From contig JAMYHL010000006.1 of the NCBI GenBank assembly GCA_025531455.1, positions 806,001-870,000 of the forward strand: 64,000 nt of DNA, read 5' to 3'. The position numbers and the translations under genes are program-made. This stretch comes from Apiotrichum sp. Y4204 (taxonomy: Eukaryota; Basidiomycota; Tremellomycetes; Trichosporonales; Trichosporonaceae). Each line of letters opens with the position of its first letter. Position 1 is the first letter of the stretch. Under the pieces are notes generated by a model. It was not told where the DNA came from and did not search any database. It saw only the letters and a program-made list of their open reading frames with translations. Positions 23,290 through 34,457 of this stretch are shown in pieces.

Positions 23290-25297
23290 TGGAGCCACAT
23301 GCTCCGCACATCCCCTCATAACTTCATCCAGCATGGCCGGCAGAAGGACAATTTATGGTTTAGAGGGCCCGAGGCTCGGGCTCACCATCCCACCTCTCCC
23401 AGTCTCTCCCATCATCTGTTCCCTGCATATGTGTACTCTTCGTTGTACCATCTACTTGACTAATGTAGAACGTAGAATGAATCTGTGTCCTATTTAACCT
23501 ATTAACGTGACACGTTAGAATAAGATTGCAGCTGACCGCATGACCAGCATGGTCACGATGGCTGTGATGGCCGCCAGGGGTCGTGTCACAGTGGCATCCC
23601 TCGGGTCCCATCGTATGGTCCACCATTCATGCTCAGACCTCATACACTGCCAGAGTCCGGTGTCAATACCATGACTAACGCCCAACACACATCTCGAAGA
23701 ATCGAAGGATGCGGATTGCAGAATGATGACAGAAGACGGACAGCATGGGACGACAAGCATTAAACGGCATTGAGCGGGTCAGGCTGGGTGCAGCGGTAGT
23801 AAACGGGTGGGGCCCGTGGCCAAGACCGAGTGGTGGGCAGGATGCCATCAGCCAGTCGGTCAATGACGTCGTTGAATGCTACGCCCAGCCAGTGACCGCT
23901 TTCGCGTTTGTCCATCCATGCCACCCATCTCGGCCATCTCGGTCATTGACCCACTTGTCCGGCGTCGGACTGACCTTGTCGCAGCGCGGACTTGTGGGCT
24001 TTGTACTTGCGCTCGCTGCCGTCAGCTTGACCGGGTGGAGAGGTCACACTGTCCTATGTATATATTCCCCATAGCCGCGTCCATGATGATGAGTTGAAGA
24101 GGTTAGCGACAGGTAGTCCGAGGAGGCAAGCGCATACTGTATCTATGAAAGCTGTGAGATGCACGTTCTTGATTGTTTACAGCTTTACAGGATAGACAGG
24201 CAGCGCTGCACACTGAATCACTTGATCACTGGGATCATCAGGCCCGATGAGACATGTACGACACGCGACCTCCGCAGAGTGTGAAGCACCCCGGACAAGT
24301 GTGAGCGCTGTGCAGTCGCCGCGAGAATGAGGACCGAAGTCGGCTTCTTCGGGAGGCGGCGGGTGAGCGGGTGAGTGAGGGTGCATAAAAGCATAATTGG
24401 GTGGCAACATGCAACAACATGGAAAAACATGGTGTCCGGTTATAGCCTCTGCCAGGTATGCGCCGGTATGCAAGGCGCTGTCACGTGTAGACTGTGCACA
24501 ACAAGGTCTCCGCGCCGGACTTTACTGTATCGCGCAGACACCTTACGATTCCGCATGATGCATGCTGCCTAGCTGTCTCGACGTGCTCGTCATGCTGCCC
24601 ATACTGATGGGGTGATGCGCTATGCTGCGGATGTCATTGCGCAAGTGTACCCACTGATACCTGTGCCAGTTCGGCGCTGAACGGCTTTTGTATGGGGAGG
24701 AGATCGAGGAGACTGCCACTTACATCATTCATATCGTTCCTCATTTTGGTCAGAGACATTGAGCCACTCACCACCAACAACAGTCTAGCAACCACGTTCA
24801 TCGCATGCTGTGCATATGTGCATCCAGCTCGTCGACAACAACACAATACACGCTCTACTCGCTCTCTTGATTTCCATCAAAGTGGTCTCCACTGCTCCAA
24901 AGTATTGCAATAAGCCGTTTATTACACCCCCACGCCCATCCCACTGTCCCCTACTCCACAGTGGCCGCCGACCACGTCATTGCGAAAAGCACCACCCGCC
25001 CGACTGGTCCAGCTCTCAGATCCCTTTCTCCGCAGTGCAGTGCACAATCTCGAGCAACGCGAGAACCCGATAAACGACCAAACAGCAACAATCCAGACAT
25101 CCAACAGAGTGCAACATCTCTGCTACAGTACGTCCTCAACCTCTCCATTGTCCCAACTCACTCCAGACGTCCAGTTAGCGCCACCCTGCGCCGCGCCGCC
25201 AGCCGTATCCTAGCGCCGCGCCATCCCGGGCCCCAGACCCCAACGCGCCATCTCAAGACTACACACCGCTCTCCACTCCACTAACATCACATCTCCC
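23290..25297. other. 2.0 kb gene-free region
   Basis: Between the AN1 gene and the PX protein gene, both plus strand. Open frames are short and unconvincing. The last 400 nt are pyrimidine- and CCA-rich, consistent with a promoter and long leader for the PX gene. Confidence 0.45.
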
Positions 25298-28200
25298 ATG
25301 TCCAACCTCCCGTACGAGCCGCGGCGGCGGAGCTCGCGCCCGAACCGCGCGCTGCCCCCTCCACCAGCAGATGCCCCGCCTCTGACTCCCGCGACAGAGG
25401 CGCCGACCGACGACGTGACTGTTTCCATTGACAACGCGCTCGACTACTCGCAGGGATACACGTCGCCGCCGTCGCCGCCCCCGCCGCCGTCGCTTGACGC
25501 GCTGACTCTCGAAGAGCGGCAGGCGTCCGCTGTCCCGGCGAGCGGGGAGGCAGCAAAGCCACGCGTACGGCCACCAGTGCCGAAGACGACAGCGCAGACC
25601 GCCGCTGCCCATCTCAACCCCTTCCACTCCACCCTCCCCAGCAGCGAGCTCAGCACGCCCACGACACTGACTCCGCTTCGCGCGCACTACCTTAAGAAAA
25701 GTCTCGTATCCAAGCAGATCGCCTATGAGCTGAACCTGATCACCGACCCAGTTCTTGGGGCGAACGCGCTCGGCCTCCTCGGATCACCGTTTGTCCTCCC
25801 TGAGTCGGCCAAGAACCGCGTCATGACCCTCGCGGGTGGAGAGACACTAGGCTTAGGCGAGGCGGGCGACCTGCCGTTCATGCGCTTCATGTTCCATCAG
25901 TTCCTACTCCCATTCCCGTTTCTCGCCGCTGCGCCTCCGTCGTTCTGGAACGCAAAGGTCCAGCCTTTCCTCAGCTCGTTCCTCGCCACAACTGGGGTGA
26001 GCGCGCACAGCACCATGTCGGAGGAGGAGCGCGAGATTGCCGAGAGCCTCATGTCGAAAGATGAGAAGAAGGAGGTCGAGGAGCGCAAAAAGCTCTGGAC
26101 AAAGGCCGAAAAACACCTGGGGCTTATGATAGCTGTCGGCATTAAGCTCGTCGGCGGTGAGGAGGTCGTGCGTATCGGCCAGAGCGAGCTGCGCCGCATC
26201 GAGGCGGCAGCCGACGCGCGCAAGAAGAAGTGGGCCGAGCGCCATCCCGCCAACCCCGACACCATGTTCTTTGACGTCAACGTCGTTGGCGTCCGCAGCG
26301 TGGTTGAAAAGGGCCGCGTCCGCAGCAAGTCTCATGAGGTGAGCTGGGGCGGCGGCACAAGCTGATCGACAGGAATTCTTTATTCGCACACAGCGGACTG
26401 GCTCCCCGGATGTGTTCGTGTCGCGGCGGTACGGCGACTTCCGCCGGTTGGCAGAGGAGGTGAGCTCATCTCGTTTTCTTCACTAATCCCAGCTTCGCAT
26501 CCAGTTCCCCGATATCCAAATTCCCAGTCCTCCAGCAAAGGACAAGACGGCGTCGACGGCTCCCCCGGCGAATCCTGCCAACGTCCCGACCAGTTACGCG
26601 GGTTACGCGGCGAGTTTGGCCGCTAGCGCCGCGAGCTACCCCATGCGCGCAATCTACGGATCGGGTCCGCCGTCGGAGGCCAGCACTCCGAGAGGCGCGT
26701 CTCCCACACCCCAAAATGGATCACGGTCGGATAGCCCAGACCATGATCCCGGCGCCTCGGGTCCGCTGTCGCGCGAAAGGAACCGCCTCACGCTTCGCGC
26801 GTACCTCCAGTCCATCCTTTCCATTCCCCAGGTCGCCAACTCGCCCGTCATCCGCTCCTTCCTCCTTTCCCACCCCGTAACGCTGACGCCGCCCGAGGCT
26901 GTGGACATCCAGCGTCGTCTCGAGGCCGATGCAGTTCGTGAGGAGGGCCGCAAGCGGTTCGCCGAGGAGGCCGAGCGCCGTGTCGAGGCGCTGCGCGAGG
27001 GCCTGGCCCAGTTCAAGGGAGACGTGCTCTCACGCGAGGGAGGTCTGAAGAGCGTGTTCGATGTCGTGCGGCAGGTAGAGAACGTCGAGGACCTGCCGCC
27101 TGCGGAGAAGAGCGTCCTTGAATGGGCGCGCATCTCGTGAGTTGGAATGTAACGACCTCAGCTCACGCTAGCTTCGCGGCCACCATCTTCCAGATGTACG
27201 TCGCATCGGATACTGCGTCAGAGAGCCTAGCGGGCTTGAAGCGCCTGCACGGCATCATGCCGTACTTTGTGCTTAAGGGCATTCTGAAGATCTCGAACCC
27301 GATGGCGATGATCAGAGGTGTGTATGGAATAAGGAGCGCGGCTGACATCAGGCGTGCTGGATCTGTTCTTGGCGCGTCCGTTTGGCGGACAGAGTCTTCT
27401 CCAACGGTGGGTTAATTCGTCGGGCGTCTTCTAACCCGACAGGATGTTTTCCACCTCGCTCACTGAGGACGTGCGGTACCTTACGGAGGATATCGCCGCG
27501 GTACAGGATAAGATTGACGACCCGGTCATCTGCCAAAAGATAGAGCAGTACGCGAACGCGCCGTTCGAAATACAGGAGATGTTTAGGCGGGATGCTAGTG
27601 AGTTAAGCATTCGCAACCCAACTGACACCCAGTTGCCGAGGACACGGATCTTCTCGTGGTCATCCTCCGGTCGCAGGAGATGCCGATCCTTACTCGCGGG
27701 CAGATCCAGCGCGTGGCCCGCGCCAGCCGGGCGTACAAGGAGTACAAGTCGTGGCAGGCACAGCTCGAGGATTCAGACGATGACGACGGGCCGTCGAACG
27801 ATGACGCATGGCTGTTTGAGGACCTGAACATCCTGCTCAAGCTCATGGCGCGCAAGAAGGAGAAAGAGGCGATGATTGCTTTGATCTTCGAGGTGAGATA
27901 CGACGTGTTGCTCGATCTCACACCCAGGGCGTCACGGCCGAGCTTCTCAAGGACATTATCACAATCTTCTACTCACCGCTGGCGCAAGTGTACAAGGCGG
28001 CGAGCATTGCGGACTCGCTCGGCGACCTCCAGGCGTTCATCAACGACATGATCCGCACAGTGGAGCAGGTCGAGGAGCTGTCGCAGGAGGACCCGCAGCG
28101 CACGGTACAGACGTTCATCGACTTGGTGCAGCGACACGAGCAGGCGTTCTACACCTTTGTGCACAACGTCCACTCCAAGGGCCAAGGCTTGTTCGACAAC

Positions 28201-28981
28201 CTCATGGGCTGGATCGAGCTTTTCCTCTCGTACGCGCGCGAGGGCCTGGGCACCAAGCTCGATCTCGAGATACTCCTGCCGTGCGACGGCCCGGAGCGCG
28301 CGGCGATCATGAAGGAGGTGGACGCCATCGCGCAGTACCACTACAAGCTCAAGGTGGCACACGAAGAGAAGATCCGCCGCCGTTTCCAGTCCAGCGCGGA
28401 CCAGCAGACACTCGAGGAGGCCGCACTCGTCGACTCGGTCCTCAACACGCTCAGCATTGGGGATACGACCGTCGGCGCCGCGGGCGAGATAGCCGTCGAG
28501 GAGAGCGAAGAGGACACGACCGACGAGGAGGTAGAAGAGGACGTGAGCGAGACGTCGTCGATCCGCTCGTTCCAGAGCACCCAGTCAGCGCACTCTGCCG
28601 CGGCCCGCAGCCGCCGCTCGTCACAGCAGCGCGAGACGCAGCCGCACGCGCATCACGGTCAGGGATCGGAACACCACCACGGCACGCACAAGCACCTCCA
28701 CCCTCCGTTTGACAAGATTATCAAGCACCGGCGCTCGAGCAGCGGAAACAAGCATGCGGTCGACGACGTGCCGCCGCCGCTGCCGCCCAAGGACGGCCAT
28801 GAGCGCAAGAAACCCAAGGGCCTGCCGAGGCGCAAGCGCAAGGTCAAGCAGACGTTCACCCCGCCCGAGACGCCGCTGATCTCCGACATGCGGCCGCTGT
28901 TTGTTGAAGCTGTGAGTTTTGTCGTGTTGCCGCACTGACGTCCAGGTCAAGCCCATGCTTGTCGTCAAGCCCATCGAATAG
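25298..28981 (+). CDS. PX domain protein, yeast YPR097W (Lec1) family
   Basis: Nine exons: 25298-26338, 26373-26459, 26493-27136, 27172-27317, 27352-27406, 27443-27597, 27633-27892, 27928-28911 and 28946-28981, giving 1135 aa. All eight introns are 33-36 nt. After a Pro-rich N-terminus comes an N-terminal PX-associated region (HYLKKSLVSKQIAYELNLITDP, LPFMRFMFHQFLLPFPFL). The PX domain begins at FFDVNVVGVRSV, with EFFIRTQRTG and VSRRYGDFRRLAEE carrying the phosphoinositide-binding RRYGDF motif. It is interrupted by a low-complexity Ala/Ser/Pro insertion and resumes at RLTLRAYLQSIL. The C-terminal DUF3818-like region (FAATIFQMYVASDTASESLAG, GIMPYFVLKGILKISNPMAMIRG) is diagnostic for the family, implicated in lipid and membrane-contact functions. 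The end is Ser/His-rich and basic. Confidence 0.88.
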
Positions 28982-29110
28982 ATGATATAATGCGATCGTT
29001 TCTGTTTCTGTTCAGAGATACCCATCCAAGTGATACCCGACACCTAAACCCCAAAATCCATCCCGCCTCGGTCATAATGTATCACAGATCATGCATCTAG
29101 ATGTGTACGG

Positions 29111-30813
29111 CTAGTCGCGGCGGCGTGCGGGTCCGAAGCGCATCTGAGTGTTAGCGTGCATTCATGAAGATAGCTGTTTATCCTCCACTTACAAGAGACA
29201 CCTCGCGGACCGAGTATCGCGCCATGAGGTCCTTCATTCCATACTTTCTCGGGTCAAGCCCGCCACCAGGCAGCCGTGCCGACTCGGGGAAGCTGTCGAT
29301 CGCTGGAATAGTAATGTAGCAGATGATAATCGTTTTCTGCACGAGCGAGTTTACGCGCATGACCGTGTTCATCCACTTCCAGCTCATGCGCTCGGCGTAC
29401 CAGTCTGTCACGCCGTATGGGCTCGCGTGCTGGTCCCCGGGCTGCATGTACACTGGGACGGTGACGACGGAGAAGACTGAGTGGGAGAAGACCGGGCCGC
29501 GGCGGTATAGCAGCCAGTCGACGCAGAACTTGATGCCGTCGCGGACACACCACCCCAGCGAGCGGTAGTGGTGGTACGCGGCATACGACACGAAAAGGGG
29601 GTCGTCGGGGTAGAGGGCTGTCGCGGGGGTGGGGAGCGTCGCTGGGGGCGCGGAGCGGGGAAGAGTGGGGGTGAGGAAGAGGGGGAGGACAGCGGCGTAC
29701 GGCACAATCTCGCCGTCTCGCCCGTTCCGGATCTTCAGAACCCCAATCGCCGAGAGGAACCACGCCTCCTGGAGTGACAGCTGCAGGTGCTCCATCTCCT
29801 GTATCAGCTCGTCGTCGGACCCCGAGTCTGACTCTTCCTCGGGCTCGGGAACGGGTGCGGGCGGGGGAGCCGGCGCCGGGGCGGGAGCTGGAACCGAAGC
29901 GGATGTCGGAGCGTCACCTGTCGCTGTCGCTCCAGTAGCCGGCGGCGGTGGGCGACGTTTGAACGCCTTCTTCCCCCGGTTACGGTTCGCGTCCGGCCGC
30001 GTCGGGCGCACGAGGAACGTCTGCGCCGTGATCTTCGTGCCGTCGGGCAGGAGGGCAGTGTAGTCCGTTGCGGCGGTCGTGGCGGCCGACGGCGTCGGGG
30101 AGGGTGCGCGGGGCGGTCCTTCGACATCCTCTCCCTCAGCCTCGGCACGCAGCTCCTCTTCCTCTTCCGCCTCAGCCTCAGCCTCAGCCTCAGCCGTTCC
30201 GACAGCTGCCCGCGCCACGGGTCCATCAGCGACTAGCGCAACACCCTCGGGAAGCACACCGCTCGTGATCACCGCCTCGGCCTTCTTGGCCGCCTCGAGC
30301 ATGGCCGCCGCGCGGTCAATCTTGAACTGCTTGCGCTCCTGCCGCCGTTTCTCGCGGATCTGCTCCGCCGCCAAGGCTGGATAATCAGCATCTCTGTCCT
30401 TTCTTTAAAAAAAAATACCCACCACTGCCGCCCTTTGCGAGCTCTACCCTCCGAGCGCGCCAGTTGGGGTCTGAGCGCGAGAGCGTGCCCTTGCCAAAGA
30501 ACCCGCGGTTGAACAGCGTCTCCATCTCGGCGGGGTCTTCAACCCACACGCTGGCGCTCGCGGCGTCAAATATCCCCGTGCATTGCGGAACGACCACTTT
30601 GGTAAGTATACCCGTGGAGAGAAGCGAGGTGAAGGAGCTGGAAGAGCCGGAAGGGTTGTAGCACGGGTGCAGCGGCGAGGAGGGGAGGAGGATCGGGAGC
30701 GGCGTGCCGTACTTGCGCTCCTTTGCGGCGCGCAGCGCGCGCGGGCCGCCCTTGCCCTGGAACCCGGCGGGGGGCGCTGGTGGCGGGACAGAGGCGGGGA
30801 TGGAGGTGGACAT
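29111..30813 (-). CDS. SEN2: tRNA-splicing endonuclease catalytic subunit Sen2
   Basis: Three exons on the minus strand: 30813-30423, 30376-29193 and 29143-29111, giving about 535 aa; introns 46 and 49 nt. Sen2 cuts the 5' splice site of intron-containing pre-tRNAs within the Sen2/15/34/54 complex. The N-terminal block KGGPRALRAAKERKYGTPLPILL and the NRGFFGKGTLSRSDPNW motif are typical. The C-terminal catalytic fold shows HYRSLGWCVRDGIKFCVDWLLYRRGPVFSHSVFSVV, cited here in pieces: Tyr in LLYRRGP, His eight residues later in FSHS, and the probable catalytic Lys in SLVQKTIII. The middle contains a disordered Ala/Pro/Glu linker. The chosen ATG (30813) gives MSTSIPA; an in-frame upstream ATG near 30942 would add 43 basic residues. 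The last exon adds MRFGPARRRD. Confidence 0.92.
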
Positions 30814-31459
30814 CGGGATGGGTGGAGTGGAGAGAAGAGGTTTCTGCTCTGTCTCGAAGAGGTCGATCGTGATCTCGACCTCCACTGCAGATTTCGAGTT
30901 CGACTTTTTGGCACGAGGGTGGCGAGACCCCCCCAGGTGCATAAGGAGTGTTCGTGGCAAATTGTTGTCGATTTTTCGAAGTGTTGTTCTTTTCTTTCAA
31001 TGTGAGTTCTGGATCTTACCATCCTCCAAGAGACGTTGCATGGACGCTAAATTCGCATAAACTTAAAGCAAAGGTAAACTCCTATAGTATTTGATGACTT
31101 TTCCAAATGAACGCAGTTTCAGGAAGGAAGAATGTCTGTCAGAAAGGAAAAGGCCTGAGACAGGTGCCACTCCTCTATCAAATTCATGTTCTGGTTTGGT
31201 GGATGTTCTGCACGCGGTTATTATACATTATTAGCCTTGCTATGTCTATCTATGGGACTTGGATGTGGGGATCTCGAGTCGGAGTCTGGGAGGGAGTGTC
31301 CGTATGTACAGTCATGAGGGCGTGGCGGGGTGGCGGAACGGTGGTGGGATGGTGGGATGGTGGGACGACAGGCATGGCAGCCTGACACCGATGCCCGTGA
31401 TTATGAGATGTATGTATCGCCAGATTCGTAGAGATGGGTATAATATTGCTTAGATTGCT
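30814..31459. other. Intergenic region
   Basis: Promoter side of Sen2 (-) and 3' flank of the next minus gene. The frame of Sen2 stays open to about 30960, leaving a possible longer N-terminus. GGTGGGATGG repeats occur near 31340-31365. Confidence 0.4.
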
Positions 31460-32976
31460 TCATTGCGTGTGGCACGCGGACACGCGGTGTCGTAGCTTGG
31501 CCGTGCGAGTGCGCTTCTTTGGTTCTGGCCGTTCCTCGGACTCTAGGGCCTTCGTCGCAGGCTGGGGCGAGGGCGCGGGGCCGAACACAATGTTGACAAC
31601 GCCCTGTGGTGAGCATGAGGATGCCGCGGAATGGAAGGATATGGGTTTCGGGTACCACGCCATGCGCGCCACTGACACAGCTCGGGGAATAGCCAGGTCG
31701 GGCAGATCATATGGCTCCACCACTCCCTGTGATTCTTCACTCACCTCCTTCACCAGCACCTCCTTGGACCACATGGGATACCAGAAGGCCCACATCTCGT
31801 CGACGCCCGGGAACGTCTCCTTGAGGTACTCCCCGCGCTGGGGGTCGAGTTCGTTCTTCCCGCTCCAGATGCCAAAGTCTAGGGGGAGCCAGCCGACCAT
31901 CGCGCCGACGTACGTCAGGTCTCTCCGGATGCGCGCCGTCGTCGCGTAGATTGTTGCGGGGGGGAGGTTGTGGGATTGAGCAAGCGAATATACTGCGCGG
32001 ACAAAATATTGCGACGAAGACCAAAATAGCGCAGGGACGGACGGGCTGCAGTCAGCGTCATGTCAGTGTGTTGTACAGATGCTCAGAAGCCCACATGCGT
32101 TCCCCTGTTCCTCTAAGAGGCCACACGCCGCATCCCAATCACTCACTTGTTACCGATACCAAGGAGGACCTGCGCCTTGATGCTGTGATCGCCGTCCAGC
32201 GCAATGGGGATGTGTGGTCGGTTCGGGAGCTTGCCGTATTCGCACTGTAGAAAGTACAACGGGAGGCTATACGTCTTGTCGTCGAGGATTTCGTACATTT
32301 TGCTCCGAAGCATCGAAATCGTGTCGGAGCCACTGACAAAGCTCGCGTCGCCGTCGCCGTTGCCGTTACGCATATGCAGGACCGACGGCTTGTAGCTCGC
32401 CCACGGCGCGTCGCTCTGGTCTTCCTCGAGGTACGTTTCAGGCGGACCGAGGTTCCGCAGCGAGGAAGGGACCCTGCGCTGCGACCCGCGCATCCACGCA
32501 CTGCGGCGCGACACCGACTCTGTATCTCTCTCCTTGTGTCTCCTCCCGGCATTTTCGTCCGCGCCATTCATCTCGTCCTCGTCCGCCTCGTTGAGCGGGT
32601 CGATGCCGGCTTTCCCGTTCCAGTTCCCAAGCCCGACCCGTCCATTAACACTTGCGCCGTTCGCGCGCTGTTCAGGCCCGAGCGCAGGCACCACGAGAAC
32701 AGGAGACACTGGTCCTCCGCCGAGGGATGAACTCCAGCTCGGGCTCGCGGCCATCGTGCTCTGCACTTGGCTTCGAGTGGCGCTCTGCGTCGGACTCGGG
32801 CTCGGCCCCCAGCTGAGACGCTTCGTTGCCGCCGTCGCTCGCGTTGCCCGAGTGGTCTGCGTGATCGTGCTGCAACCCCCGCTCCAGGGCGCCTGCATGG
32901 TCGGAGATGTGCCCGGTGGCGACTTCGTGGACGGATAGAGCGAGCGCCGATATACGGGGTACGCCGAGTCGCCCAT
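31460..32976 (-). CDS. Hypothetical conserved-looking protein
   Basis: Not recognised. Two exons, 32976-32147 and 32045-31460, with a 101-nt intron, giving about 471 aa. The N-terminal 180 residues are Ser/Thr/Pro-rich and probably disordered. The next 230 residues look globular: ISMLRSKMYEILDDKTYSLP, LYFLQCEYGKLPNRPHIPIA, LDGDHSIKAQVLLGIGNN, ALFWSSSQYFVRAVYSLAQ, IRRDLTYVGAMVGWLPLDF, then a Trp/Phe-rich segment (MWAFWYPMWSKEV). The C-terminus is basic (PEPKKRTRTAKLRHR). There is no signal peptide or clear membrane span. The well-behaved codon use and a splice site that joins one continuous fold-like region argue for a real gene. No function is proposed. Confidence 0.7.
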
Positions 32977-34457
32977 TTCAGCGACAAGGAATGAAAGCCG
33001 AGAATGGAAAGAGGGGGGGCAGGAAAGGGAGGTCGCGCGAGGGTGAGGCGTTGAGGAGAGTTAAAGGGCAGAGGGGGTGGACAGGTAGCGGCGCAGACAA
33101 TGACCAAGAGAAGTAAGTTGTCGGACGTCGAATGTCGCGGATCGGACCGTGGTGGTGAAAACACTATCGCAGCGATATCAACGACAGAGAAAGTAACAAT
33201 GATTGCCTGCTGTGGTATTTTGGAGCGGTCCCGACTCTGTGTGGCTTGTATATGAGGAATGGGGAGAGACACGCATGGCATTCGGCGCTGCGCTTGGCGT
33301 CATGTCCCCCAATCCATGAAGCGCGAAGGGTGAAGACTGCACGATAGCACCTGTTCAAGAGCTCCAGCGGTCAGTGGCCAGTGACCGTAACGCGGCAGCG
33401 AGGCCTATTTGGAGCTGGAGCTAGAAGCTGGGTGTGTGCTGGGGATTGTTCGCACAGCGCCCGGGCCATCAGGAAGTGGAGAAGAGGGGAGTTGCGACCC
33501 GCGCTCGAGCGTGAATGCTACTCGTGAGCTGTCATTTGAGGGGGGTCAGTCTCTTAGACTGAGCACGCGAGCAATGTCGGTTAATGGCTGTTTTCTCGGG
33601 GGTCGAGAACGCGGTGGCGTCGGTGGCGCGGTCACACGATCTGTGCGTGAATATCCTCGCGGCGTCGGAAAAGTGTGAAAAGGCAGTGTCAAGAATCAAT
33701 GTCAGGCGGTCAGGAGGCCAGGAGGTTTATCATGACTTTTAGGACGGAAGCCAAACGGTGCCGCGGTGCTAGGTGGCAAAGGGTCGAACGGTCGGAACTT
33801 CCACGGCACCGTTAGCTGTTGTCGGATATTTCTCGCGTTGCTGCTATTGTTGATGTTGCTTTGTTATGGTTGTTATTGTTCGTTTCGCGTCCTTTTTTGG
33901 TATACGTACGCCAGAGGCTGTCCTCCGGATGGAGATGTCTGTCTCAACGCGTCCGACTCGGTATCTCGTCTCGCGGTTGTTGCGCGGTATGAGGCTGAGG
34001 TTCTCTTGAAGATGAGGAATATCAGTCGCGACTTTGGACTCAGGATACGCGACGCCACGATCGATGGGTAGGTGTGTCATGGCTCAAACGAACCCCCGAT
34101 AATGTCACAGCGAGGGGAGGGTATCACGGCAGCTATCGCTCGCTTTGACGAGCTACGCAACGACTTGACAGTGCCGCCAGACGACGATGGGCGTTTTTGT
34201 TGATGTTATGTGCGACTTGAGAAACGAGCAACGCTCACTCTGAAGTGAACCCAACTTCCTCCCTCACCAATTGACGCCCCCAGGACGCTTCTCATTCCAT
34301 ACATGAACACTCGAGACGCTAACTGGGCAACCCAGCACTTCCAGACACCACTCCCATTCTGTAACCTGCTGCATGCATACGGCACGACATCGGCGTGCAA
34401 TATAAACCCAATCGAATCTACCGTCTCCCTTGTGCCAGCGCGGAGATGGAATGACAT
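32977..34457. other. 1.5 kb gene-free region
   Basis: Promoter of the 31460-32976 gene plus the 3' flank of SNF5. Short ORFs such as 33766-34071 (+) show no family-like features. A stretch near 33837-33890 is T/G-rich and less GC-rich than its surroundings. Confidence 0.4.

Noticed and set aside
30814..30942. Longer N-terminus for Sen2
   Set aside because: An in-frame ATG exists, but family conservation begins after the ATG at 30813; kept only as an alternative.
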